Source of the DNA: Humisphaera borealis
GTDB lineage: Bacteria > Planctomycetota > Phycisphaerae > Tepidisphaerales > Tepidisphaeraceae
Assembly (NCBI RefSeq): GCF_015169395.1
Contig: NZ_CP063458.1
Coordinates: 2,914,001 to 2,978,000, forward strand
Direction: 5' to 3'
Length of the DNA: 64,000 nt
Shown: one piece after another, positions 17,901 through 24,571 of the stretch
Layout: every line of letters starts with the position of its first letter
Numbering within the stretch: the first letter of the stretch is position 1
Program-made: the position numbers and the translations under genes
Notes under the pieces: model-generated
Told to the model about the DNA's origin: nothing
What the model saw: the letters and a program-made list of their open reading frames with translations, nothing else
Database searches by the model: none

Positions 17901-18211
17901 TCGTCATCGATCGCAACAAGAACAGTGATCAGCTCCTCGACACCAATGTCGGTGTCAAAGCCGCCGGCAAGTGGGAGCTGGCCGTTCCCAACGGCACCTA
18001 CACTGTGAAAGTAGGCGTCGGTGACTCCGGCGGTGCGAGCAAGAACAACGTCTACATCGAAGGCGCTCTGCTCTTTAACTACCAATCGCTGGCGGCCAAC
18101 GTCTTTGCGACCAAGTCCATCACCGTGAACGTGACGGATGGCAAGTTGACGCTCGGCATCGGCTCTTCCGCGGCGGGGTTGACCCGCATTAACTTTATTG
18201 AGGTCACTTAG
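14993..18211 (+). CDS. Giant secreted surface protein: Calx-beta, DNRLRE and duplicated malectin-like modules
   Basis: 1072 aa. The N-terminus lacks a classical signal peptide but has LERRQLLAG, the planctomycete-type surface/export signature, which fixes the start near the GTG at 14993 (AGGGA upstream). Order: two Calx-beta-type domains (about residues 35-275; SGDTTQPLVVAM, SGDLTQRTVISLE); two DNRLRE/CBM96-like domains (about 275-440 and 565-740; DVYIKFDISQVP, SFLHFDLTSLP); a poly-Pro linker; then two near-identical malectin-like modules of about 145 aa separated by a Pro/Thr/Ser linker. Both copies share SGYLVDAGQTYAARNG and WELAVPNGTYTVKVGVGD. Probably a polysaccharide-binding or adhesion protein. 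Confidence 0.8.
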   Translation: MQNANRSHPLSRATAEVLERRQLLAGNVPHVSLELLDGTASEIGNDTARLRVSRSGDTTQPLVVAMEPVGIAPDRRLNLPSDGTPYWNDPFDVSTPGYKNERLTIPAGSASIEIPFIPVTDTITEGEERALFVIAENRNAPGSYTFDPSINADVRVQDGAGPQIVSIEATDPTGSELGDDPAFFTVRRSGDLTQRTVISLESSGTFKYQEDSHSGNTIVIFNAGDTEQVVYVAPFSDDLVEPVETFTYTLVPFGPVTISGSPSATVSISDGPITQKVTLSAIADAWVGNGGEANLQNGASPELLLLDNRGTGARRDVYIKFDISQVPSIASAEIQFSASWTGVDGGGGGYDVYGVENAVWDESTITWNNRPTEPLSSTRAGSGITSVYGPGPRLNQNSMTDFVVRQKLLGATTVTFLIRPSFDDRRSPYGMYGSIGSRESGAPPKLVLETAPGADSPAGVSHRRLTVAEGDSAKAWVIAYDGSPYYPVNIMKVPGGDPDINIDQQLLTYPLANNGPIARPITFTATPDTDQVSGSATFIVSLFGVIGVITVSEADTGSNLPPIDANTVIVPVTADGFVRQGAGVGGGLASSLEVQNTATDQGEEESFLHFDLTSLPSSDQIASAKVRLYGGAGPQAGLGAMGTGAAASPVAVNAYATAESDWFWDEFNLQWTLRPASAGGIVASQTVAQTGWYEFDVANLLRARKAAGDKMVSIALKGAVAGSTAAIFASDEALSNRPTLLVTRGTVPPPPPPPPPTAAIKVNFQPAAAPSVSGYLVDAGQTYAARNGQAYGWTVSHTSLVFDRNKNSDQLLDTNVSVNAGAKWELAVPNGTYTVKVGVGDAGATSRSNVYVEGQQLFNYQALTANAFANKSITVAVSDGKLTLGIGSAASGTTKIDFIEVSSATSSPPTSPPTSPPPTVPPPPATSAGVKVHFQPATAPAVSGYLVDAGQTYAARNGKTYGWLTSHTDVVIDRNKNSDQLLDTNVGVKAAGKWELAVPNGTYTVKVGVGDSGGASKNNVYIEGALLFNYQSLAANVFATKSITVNVTDGKLTLGIGSSAAGLTRINFIEVT
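17254..18205 (+). repeat. Internal tandem duplication encoding two malectin-like modules
   Basis: About 17260-17690 and 17775-18205 are a direct duplication at protein level and largely at DNA level; CAACAAGAACAGCGACCAG versus CAACAAGAACAGTGATCAG, and TGGGAGCTGGCCGTTCCC are shared, indicating a recent intragenic duplication. Confidence 0.8.
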
Positions 18212-18291
18212 CCCGTGAAGCGGCGAAAAGCGGTGGGACGGCATCAGGGCAATCACACAACGTACATGCGATCTCCCAAGGCACCTGAGCC

Positions 18292-18400
18292 GGGTGTGGC
18301 CATTTTCCCGGGCGGCCATTGCGGTGCGGGCTTTCAGCCTGCATTTCCGCTGCACAAACATTGTTTGTTCCATAACGCTCGGAAAGATGGTCACGCCCCC
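18292..18400. repeat. Palindromic element, copy 1 (family shared with 51808-51913)
   Basis: Imperfect inverted repeat: the left end GGCCATTTTCCCGGGCGGC faces a right end whose complement reads GACCATCTTTCCGAGCG. The internal GTGCGGGCTTTCAGCCTGCA is also in copy 2. It lies 38 nt upstream of the promoter of the 13-mer array. Confidence 0.8.
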
Positions 18401-18423
18401 TGAGCCGGCCGCCACGATTTTGC

Positions 18424-18451
18424 TTGATTGACCTCTCGCATACCGTACAAT
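18424..18451 (+). promoter_or_regulatory. sigma70-like promoter leading array A
   Basis: TTGATT (18424-18429), 16-nt spacer, TACAAT (18446-18451), inside an AT-rich patch (18439-18462) that matches the patch at 34606-34629 in 21 of 24 positions. It points toward the 13-mer array and the thioesterase gene. Confidence 0.55.
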
Positions 18452-18647
18452 ATACGAACAATATCGCGCCGAGGCAAGGTGTGTCTGAACGATTCGGGCG
18501 ACCGGGTCCCTGGCGACGACCCTGGGTTTCGACGGTGCTGCGGCCGTGGGAAGCGACTTTTATGCGCGAACTTCAGCACCAATGCGGCTGTCGATCGACG
18601 CGGGTGACGCGTGCAACGGTCAACTCGTGCAACGGCCAGACAAGCTC

Positions 18648-18880
18648 GGGTTCGTTCGGCCAACAAGCCGACGGCGCAGCGTACCCGCGGAGCCTCGGGT
18701 GCCGGATGTCGCCTCGGGTTCGTTCGGCAAATGGCGCGGGCGATTCGGTGTTCGACGTTCGATGTTCGATGTCGCCGGGTTCGTTGGGCGATGTCGGGCC
18801 GCGAACCTCGGACGGCGAACCCCCTCCCTATCCCTCCCCCGGAGTACCGGAGGAGGAAATGGATCTCGGGTTCGTTCGGC
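18648..18880 (+). repeat. Array A of the 13-mer GGGTTCGTTCGGC (4 copies)
   Basis: Copies start at 18648, 18716, 18777 (one mismatch, GGGC end) and 18868; spacing 68, 61 and 91 bp. Intervening DNA is not repeated, except that 18823-18857 matches the end of the palindromic element at 28939-29073. The rest of the 18212-18960 gap holds the hairpin and promoter described separately. Confidence 0.85.
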
Positions 18881-18960
18881 GATGTCTTGGCGCAAGTGTC
18901 AGCCGGCTCGGTTCTGCCGGCTTGTCGGCACGGCGACTCTGGCTTAGCCTCGGCCTTGCC

Positions 18961-19350
18961 ATGCTTGAGCACACGATCGCCATCCGCGTCCGTTACCCCG
19001 AATGCGACCCGATGGGTTATCTGCATCACAGCATCTTCCTGCAGTACTTCGAGATGGGGCGGGTGGAGCTGTTGCGGTCGCAGGGCCATCAATATGCCGA
19101 GCTGGAACAGAAAGGGTTGTTCTTCGTCGTCGTCAAGATTGAGGTCCGGTACAAGGCCCCGGCGCGGTACGACGACGAGCTGACGCTGACGACCAAAGTG
19201 GTGAAACAAACCCACGTCCGGATCGACCATGCTTACGTGCTGCGGAAGGGTCAGACGGTGCTCGCAGAGGCGACTTCGACCATCGCGTGTGTCGGGCGGG
19301 ACGGGCAATTGCAGGCGATTCCCGAGTTTCTCGCCGCCCCAGCGACCTAG
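18961..19350 (+). CDS. YbgC/4-hydroxybenzoyl-CoA-type acyl-CoA thioesterase
   Basis: Hot-dog thioesterase of 129 aa that hydrolyses acyl-CoA or acyl-ACP thioesters in the cytoplasm. The family motif is clear: RVRYPECDPMGYLHHSIF with the catalytic Asp in ECDPMG, followed by YFEMGRVELLRSQG. Total length matches YbgC (about 130 aa). The frame is open for more than 500 bp upstream through the 13-mer array, but similarity starts only at the ATG at 18961, so the longer reading is rejected. No strong ribosome site. Expression may depend on the array promoter at 18424. Confidence 0.88.
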   Translation: MLEHTIAIRVRYPECDPMGYLHHSIFLQYFEMGRVELLRSQGHQYAELEQKGLFFVVVKIEVRYKAPARYDDELTLTTKVVKQTHVRIDHAYVLRKGQTVLAEATSTIACVGRDGQLQAIPEFLAAPAT

Positions 19351-19380
19351 CGCCCGTTGCCGCCGGCATTGTCGAAGCCG

Positions 19381-19806
19381 TTACCGGCGCTCGGCGGCCA
19401 GGGCACGGTACTGATCGAGTGGCGGGAGTTGATCATCGCCGAGGGTCAGGGCGGTCGCCCCGCCGCGGCGGCGGTCGCGCGGTTCGACGTAGGTCGCGAC
19501 AACCGAAACACGGCGACTGCTTTCGGTCACGCCGATCGTGTAGTCGATGGTGAAGTAGTACCGGTAGTTCTCGCCGTCCATGCCGTAGATGAGGTTATGG
19601 ACCCGCAGGGCGCTGACGCCGGGCACGGGAAACCGCCCGGCGATCCGACCGGAGAGTTGCAACGTGTCGAGGGCGGCGAAGTTCATCCGCCATTCACCGG
19701 CGAGTTGGCGGACGGCGTCGCGTCGGCGACCGCTGCGGACGCCGTTGACGATCAGGACGACCAGCGTCGCCGCGACCAGTGCTGTCAGGAACAGATGGGG
19801 TGTCAT
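19381..19806 (-). CDS. Small membrane-anchored hypothetical protein
   Basis: 141 aa, not recognised. An N-terminal membrane helix (LFLTALVAATLVVLIVNGV) is followed by a basic stretch (RSGRRRDAVR) and a beta-rich domain with VSALRVHNLIYGMDGENYRYYFTIDY and RVSVVATYVEPRDRR. ATG 19806 is chosen over an in-frame TTG six bases earlier. It faces the thioesterase gene (convergent) and lies 88 bp downstream of the CX4CH gene on the same strand, so the two may be cotranscribed. Confidence 0.6.
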   Translation of the reverse strand: MTPHLFLTALVAATLVVLIVNGVRSGRRRDAVRQLAGEWRMNFAALDTLQLSGRIAGRFPVPGVSALRVHNLIYGMDGENYRYYFTIDYTIGVTESSRRVSVVATYVEPRDRRRGGATALTLGDDQLPPLDQYRALAAERR

Positions 19807-19894
19807 GGACAAAGGCGTGCATCAACAGGAGCAGCCGCGCGAGTGGCGGCGGCGGAAGCGGCCGTACGGACGGCTCGTGGCACTACGCCGGCAA

Positions 19895-21106
19895 TCACTT
19901 GCCCGGTGCCGGCTTGACCTCGGGCTTGACTTCCGGCTTGGCCGGCGGCGGCTGCGACAGGTTGATGTCTTCGTACGACGGTGCGATGACGTTCAGGCCG
20001 TTGGTCAGCCAGTCGCGGGTGGCGACAAAGCCGGCGTCGTTCGCGGTCTTGACGGCCGGCTTGAAGCCGGGCACTTCCGGGTGCGGGACGCGCGAGATCG
20101 ACGCCGGCAGCATGAACCCAAGCAGTGCCGAGTTCGCCGGGTTGGCGCGGTCGATCATCAGTCGGCGGACCCCGTCGATGGTGCGGTCGGTACGTTGCAG
20201 GATGACAAAGTTGCTGAGAACCGCTTCTTCTTCATTGGTCGTGAAGAGCCGCAGCGTTTTGCTGTCGGCCGCGCCGTGGCAGCTCGACGCGGCACACCCG
20301 CTGACGATGATCTTGTTCACCTTCATCTTGTATTCGTTGAGCGCGACGGGGTCGGCCAGCAGCTTCAGTTCGGAGATCATCGCCGGCGTGCCCTGCGACA
20401 GAATGAGCGAGGCCAGCTCCGGCGGTTGAACTTTGCTGATCTGATTGGCCGGCACCAGCCCGGCATCGATCACCTGCTTGCGGAGCGCCGGCGAGATCTG
20501 CACCCGAAGCTTTTCTCCCTGCTTGATCTCCCGCAGGCGAACGCTTTGCACCTCGTCGGCCGTCAGCGTGCGGATCGCCGGGCCGGCCACCGCCTCGACC
20601 GGCTTGGTGGCGGGCTTCGTCGCCGGTACCACTTCCGGCTTAACCTCGACCTTGGGCATGAGCGCCCCGACCTGCTTTTCGAGGGCGATCAGCTCGGCGT
20701 TGTTGGCATCGATCGCCCTGCCGGCCTTGACCGCTTCGGCAGCCAGCAGCGGCTCGTTCTTGCTCAGCGCCCAGCGAGCCAGCGCGATCCGGCCCGGGAC
20801 GTCCTGGCGGCCGAGGTTGGCCAGGCGGGCCTCGAACTCTTCCTTTGGCGAGTTGAAGTATGCGATCGAATCGACGGCCTGCTTGAACAGCTCGACCTTC
20901 TGGCCGTTGGCCTGGGTGATGACCACCTTGCCGGGGATCGCCTCTTCATCGACCTGGCCCTGGAAGACGTAGCCACCCTTGGCTTTGACCAGCCCGGGCT
21001 TGGGCGCGGCATCGGCGTGATGGACCAGCCCTGCGACCAGGGACCCCGCCACACACGCCACTGCTACCAGGCGCGTCCAGTTCATACGTTGCAAGCCGAA
21101 AGCCAT
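19895..21106 (-). CDS. Secreted protein with CX4CH putative haem site
   Basis: 403 aa, exported (signal peptide with core RLVAVACVAGSLVAGLV, cut near HADAA). The ATG at 21106 has GAGGAGA upstream at ideal spacing. The N-terminal part (KGGYVFQGQVDEEAIPGKVVI) is beta-rich, the middle is a Lys/Pro/Val linker (VEVKPEVVPATKPATKP), and near residue 265 is SGCAASSCHGAAD: a CX4CH box instead of the CXXCH of cytochrome c. Planctomycete proteins of this layout exist but have no known function. A C-terminal tail PAKPEVKPEVKPAPGK repeats the linker composition. Covalent haem binding is an inference. Confidence 0.68.
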   Translation of the reverse strand: MAFGLQRMNWTRLVAVACVAGSLVAGLVHHADAAPKPGLVKAKGGYVFQGQVDEEAIPGKVVITQANGQKVELFKQAVDSIAYFNSPKEEFEARLANLGRQDVPGRIALARWALSKNEPLLAAEAVKAGRAIDANNAELIALEKQVGALMPKVEVKPEVVPATKPATKPVEAVAGPAIRTLTADEVQSVRLREIKQGEKLRVQISPALRKQVIDAGLVPANQISKVQPPELASLILSQGTPAMISELKLLADPVALNEYKMKVNKIIVSGCAASSCHGAADSKTLRLFTTNEEEAVLSNFVILQRTDRTIDGVRRLMIDRANPANSALLGFMLPASISRVPHPEVPGFKPAVKTANDAGFVATRDWLTNGLNVIAPSYEDINLSQPPPAKPEVKPEVKPAPGK

Positions 21107-21212
21107 CGATTGATCTCCTCGCAAGTGCGGCCCTCATCGTAAGTGTGGCTGGGGGAAGGGGCAAGAGATTTCGGGGCCCGGGCGACAGTTGCCGTGAATC
21201 ACGGTCGTGCAT

Positions 21213-22796
21213 CTAGACGACGTCAGGTTCGGAACTCCCGGTATCCAGGGCGGCGGCGATCGCAGCGGCGGCGGCGGCCAAGAAGTAGTAGTTCGCGAAC
21301 GCCTGCTTGCTGAGGGCAAAGAAGATGAGCAACGCCGCCCCGGTCGCCCCGGCGAAGCTGGCGGCCGATCGCGGCATCCGCCAGATCGCCAACGCCTGCA
21401 CGCCCGCCAGCGCCAAGAACGCCGGCCAGCCCGGCGGAATGGCGCCCGTCAGCCGGTACCAGAGGGTTTGCAAGCTGAGCGCATCGTCACGGAAAGGCTG
21501 CTGAAGCTGCAGCGCGACCGCACTGTGCCAGAACGCCGGGATATCCATCAGCACGAGCGGCAGCGTGACGACCGCGCTGACGATGAGCGATGTAACGAGG
21601 AGTTTTGTCCGAGAGAATCCGGTGTCAGAGCCTGCCTGCGAAGACCCGGACTCTCCCCGATTAGCGGTCGCACCGAAGGTGCACTCTTCCTCGCTCCTGA
21701 CATCAGAAGAGTGCACCTGCGGTGCGACCGCTAATCGGGAACGATCCGGGTCTTCGTTGGTCGCTCGCCCCGTTCGCCCCCGGGGCAAGAGGAGCATCAG
21801 CGGTGCCGTCAGCGGAACGTACTGCTTGACCGCCCAGAACAGCCCGAGCGGAACGCCCGTCAGCGTCGGCCGTCGCGCCGCCACGCAGACCGTGGTCGCC
21901 AGCAGGAGCGCGACCAGAGGCTCGGTCCAGCCATTGACGATGACGAGCGGTCCGATCGGCGTGAGCAGGAACAGCCCCGCGGCCAGGCCACTGGCGGGCG
22001 ATCGGCGGGTCAGCGCGATCACAGCGCCGATCAGCGTCACGCACAGCGCATGGCTATAACGGAAGTCGCCGAGCAGTAGCGTCGCCGGCACGACCGCGAA
22101 CAAGCTCAGAGGAGGATAAGGAAAACCGAACAGCAGTTTGCCGTCGGCCTGCAGGCCCGGGCCGTAGTGCGGCGACATTCCGCCGGACAGGTCGGGATAG
22201 GTCATCGCGTACGGGTTGCCGCCATCGATCAGCATCTGTGCCGCCTGGTCCTGGAAGACGATCACGTCCATCGGCGGGACGGCCGACCGGACGATCGAGG
22301 CTCCGCTCACCAGGTGCGACACCAGCATCACCGCCACGCCGACAACAACCGGCCATTGGCTCGGCGACTGCCGAATCGCCGCGATGCCGCAGATCAACAC
22401 CCCCGCCACGATGCCGATGACCCCGCCCAATGCCGCCGACAGCGCGTCAGGATCAATCCCGCCACCGGCGCGGAACATCGGCGCAGCCAGCAACGCCACC
22501 GCCTGCACAACGATTCCGCACACCAGGACCATGGCGAACGATCGCGACGACAGCCGCCGTTCGGCGATTCCCCTCGGATTGCCGACGGCGACGAGCGAGA
22601 TCAGCGCCGCGACAACGATCAATCCGATCGCGGCCGGGTGATAGTTGCCGTCGGCGATGCGCACGGCGACGCCCACCAGCACGCACACGCCGGCGAACAG
22701 CGCCTGCCGCACGGTGGCCGAAGCGGGCGAGGACGTCGGCGCTTTCGGCGAAGCCTTCACCGCCTCTGCCGGCGATCGCTTGCGGTCGCCGCTCAC
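21213..22796 (-). CDS. Polytopic membrane protein, GT87/DUF2029-like glycosyltransferase
   Basis: 527 aa with about ten hydrophobic segments, no signal peptide, and an extracytoplasmic loop near MDVIVFQDQAAQMLIDGGNPYAMTYPD typical of polyprenol-dependent glycosyltransferases of the GT87/DUF2029 group. The GTG at 22796 overlaps the stop of the methyltransferase gene as GTGA, so the genes are coupled. Residues about 347-385 are encoded by a 116-bp palindromic element (21640-21755) that keeps the frame open and adds a charged segment (RSEEECTFGATANR) in a loop between membrane segments. C-terminal membrane segments after the insertion look intact, so the protein is probably still made. Confidence 0.72.
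   Translation of the reverse strand: MSGDRKRSPAEAVKASPKAPTSSPASATVRQALFAGVCVLVGVAVRIADGNYHPAAIGLIVVAALISLVAVGNPRGIAERRLSSRSFAMVLVCGIVVQAVALLAAPMFRAGGGIDPDALSAALGGVIGIVAGVLICGIAAIRQSPSQWPVVVGVAVMLVSHLVSGASIVRSAVPPMDVIVFQDQAAQMLIDGGNPYAMTYPDLSGGMSPHYGPGLQADGKLLFGFPYPPLSLFAVVPATLLLGDFRYSHALCVTLIGAVIALTRRSPASGLAAGLFLLTPIGPLVIVNGWTEPLVALLLATTVCVAARRPTLTGVPLGLFWAVKQYVPLTAPLMLLLPRGRTGRATNEDPDRSRLAVAPQVHSSDVRSEEECTFGATANRGESGSSQAGSDTGFSRTKLLVTSLIVSAVVTLPLVLMDIPAFWHSAVALQLQQPFRDDALSLQTLWYRLTGAIPPGWPAFLALAGVQALAIWRMPRSAASFAGATGAALLIFFALSKQAFANYYFLAAAAAAIAAALDTGSSEPDVV
21640..21755. repeat. Palindromic element inserted in frame in a coding sequence
   Basis: Arms 21640-21689 and 21706-21755 (50 nt each) pair with about five mismatches around a 16-nt loop; each arm starts or ends with GAAGACCCGGA or its complement and holds CCCGATTAGCGGTCGCACCG. 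It lies wholly inside the GT87-like gene. Confidence 0.9.
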
Positions 22797-23854
22797 CGCT
22801 TGACCCCCGCCAGCACGCCGCAATGCACCAGCGTCGGCACGACCGGCTCTGGCGTAAGCCCGGCGGACGTCAGCATCGCGCCGTACTCGGCCGCGCTGTA
22901 GGCCCGCCCTTCGGTCACGCTGAACAGCGCCGCCGAGTACAGCGCCAGCGGCAGCGGGCCGTCCATCGTGTCGTTCAGGAAGACATCATGAATCAGCAGC
23001 CGTCCGCCCGGCGGCAGCGCCCCGGCCAGCCGTCGCACCAGCACGTTACACTCGGGGATGTCCCAGTCGTGCAGGATGTTGGACAGCAGAATCGCATCGC
23101 ACCCCTGCGGCACCTCGCCGGCAAACATGTCGCCGGCGCGAAGCTCGACGCGGTCCAGCAGCTGGTGCTCTTCGGCGAACTCCCGGGCGACCTTCAGCAC
23201 CTCGGGGCGGTCCCAGATGATCGCCTTGAGGCTGGGGTTGGCCCGCAGCAGCGCCAGGCTGTAGATACCCGTTCCGCCGCCGACATCGAGCAGCGTTTTC
23301 ACGCCAGACAGCCTCAGCTTCGCCGCCATTGCGGGCGCAACGTTCTTCGCCCGCCCGGCTAACGCGAGCGTCAGCTTGCGGGCCGACGCCTCATGATCCA
23401 TCGCCGACTCGCCAGCCCCTTCGCGAAAGGTGAACGCGGTCGTGGCGGCACCGGTGTCGGTCTTTTCCGGCGTCGCGGTGTTCTGCTTCAGCCGGCGGAC
23501 CATCTCCAGCACGCCCGGCGACTCGGCCGACAGCCCGACGTAATCCCCCACGTAAAACGCCCCGCCGGGAAGCAGGTGTTCGCGGGCGATCGGCGTCAGT
23601 TCCAGCTGATCGGGCCAGCGCCCGGCGACCAGCCCCATCGCCCGCAGCGCCACCAGCAGCACCGTCGCTGGCCGCTCGGCCAGCCCGAGTGCCGACCGCA
23701 GCGCCGTCAAGGACATCGGCGCATGGGCCAGGTGCGAGAAGAGGTTCAGGTGTTCGACGGCCGCCGTGAGCAACTCGGTCCCGTAGGAGCCGCGGTAGTG
23801 CTCGAAGATCGGCGTCGGATCGGTCTGCGGTTGCGGGAGCGGTGATGGGTTCAT
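22793..23854 (-). CDS. SAM-dependent O-methyltransferase (family 2)
   Basis: 353-aa small-molecule methyltransferase. An N-terminal winged-helix dimerisation domain (about residues 20-115; LTAAVEHLNLFSHLAHAPMSLTALRSALGL) is followed by a Rossmann fold with the SAM-binding motif LLDVGGGTGIYSLALLRANP and the acidic-loop region AIIWDRPEVLKVA; LLSNILHDWDIPEC is the post-III motif with the family HDW signature. Such enzymes methylate phenolic or polyketide hydroxyls. It is translated just ahead of, and overlaps, the GT87-like gene, suggesting both act on one glycoconjugate or lipid-linked substrate. Confidence 0.85.
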   Translation of the reverse strand: MNPSPLPQPQTDPTPIFEHYRGSYGTELLTAAVEHLNLFSHLAHAPMSLTALRSALGLAERPATVLLVALRAMGLVAGRWPDQLELTPIAREHLLPGGAFYVGDYVGLSAESPGVLEMVRRLKQNTATPEKTDTGAATTAFTFREGAGESAMDHEASARKLTLALAGRAKNVAPAMAAKLRLSGVKTLLDVGGGTGIYSLALLRANPSLKAIIWDRPEVLKVAREFAEEHQLLDRVELRAGDMFAGEVPQGCDAILLSNILHDWDIPECNVLVRRLAGALPPGGRLLIHDVFLNDTMDGPLPLALYSAALFSVTEGRAYSAAEYGAMLTSAGLTPEPVVPTLVHCGVLAGVKR

Positions 23855-23899
23855 CGGGCGGCAACGTAGCAGCGTGGCGGCGGAGTGGAAAGCGGGAAG

Positions 23900-24448
23900 T
23901 CATCGCGTGGGCGCTGCATCGGTTGCGGCGGCCGTCAGATCAGGCACGGTGACGGGAGAGGAAAGTGCGTCCGAAGGCGATGTTGCCGGCGACCCGGTGG
24001 AAGGGCGGGAGGCTGGCGGCGGACAGACAATTCCCATCATCGGAGCCATGATCCGCACAGGCGTTACGACAGCAGGCGCGGGGACGGGCACTACCTGCCG
24101 GCCCTGCCACGCGTTGGCGATCGCCGACATGCCGGCACCGATCAGTCCGATGCCTGTCCAGAACCTCCACCCTTTGCGCGGCCGCGTGCGGAGCGAGCTC
24201 TGATACCCGACCGGCGACGTCGCAATTGGCGTTGCCGTCATCTGCACCGCCATCCGCACACACAGCCGCCCCGCCGCCTCGCACACCAGCCGCTCGGCCT
24301 CCTCGCGCGGCATCGCCGTCAGGTCGTGAACCTGCAACTGGCACGCCTGGCAGAACCGGCTCCGATTGTCGCCGGTCATCGCGTCCCAACTCGCCGGGCA
24401 AGGGGTTTCGATCCGAAGCTGTTCGAGTGAAACACGCGGCGTGGACAT
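23900..24448 (-). CDS. Cys-rich N-terminal domain membrane protein
   Basis: 182 aa. The first 65 residues hold the widespread pattern PCPASWDAMTGDNRSRFC plus QACQLQVHDLTAMPREEAERLV, a small Cys-containing domain (Cys of CPASW and the CQAC pair) found before many secreted or membrane bacterial proteins. One membrane helix follows (WRFWTGIGLIGAGMSAIANA) and a Pro/Thr/Ser-rich tail. ATG 24448 has a perfect GGGAGGT upstream. Function unknown; the Cys pattern may bind metal. Confidence 0.62.
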   Translation of the reverse strand: MSTPRVSLEQLRIETPCPASWDAMTGDNRSRFCQACQLQVHDLTAMPREEAERLVCEAAGRLCVRMAVQMTATPIATSPVGYQSSLRTRPRKGWRFWTGIGLIGAGMSAIANAWQGRQVVPVPAPAVVTPVRIMAPMMGIVCPPPASRPSTGSPATSPSDALSSPVTVPDLTAAATDAAPTR

Positions 24449-24571
24449 AGGCGACCTCCCATCAAGCAACGAATGACTTACGCCACTGTTCGACGCCGAC
24501 TGCTATGGAAAGTTCCCCGCCAACCCATGTTTCTCGACACCTTGCCACTAGCGCCCCGGGTTCGCCCCCCG

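Noticed and set aside
18823-18857. Possible regulatory site in array locus A
   Set aside because: The pattern matches the end of the palindromic element at 28939-29073, so it is better read as a repeat fragment.
18648-18880. Array A considered as a CRISPR
   Set aside because: Repeats are 13 nt, spacing is irregular (61-91 bp), there are no cas genes, and the units in locus B are diverged duplications.
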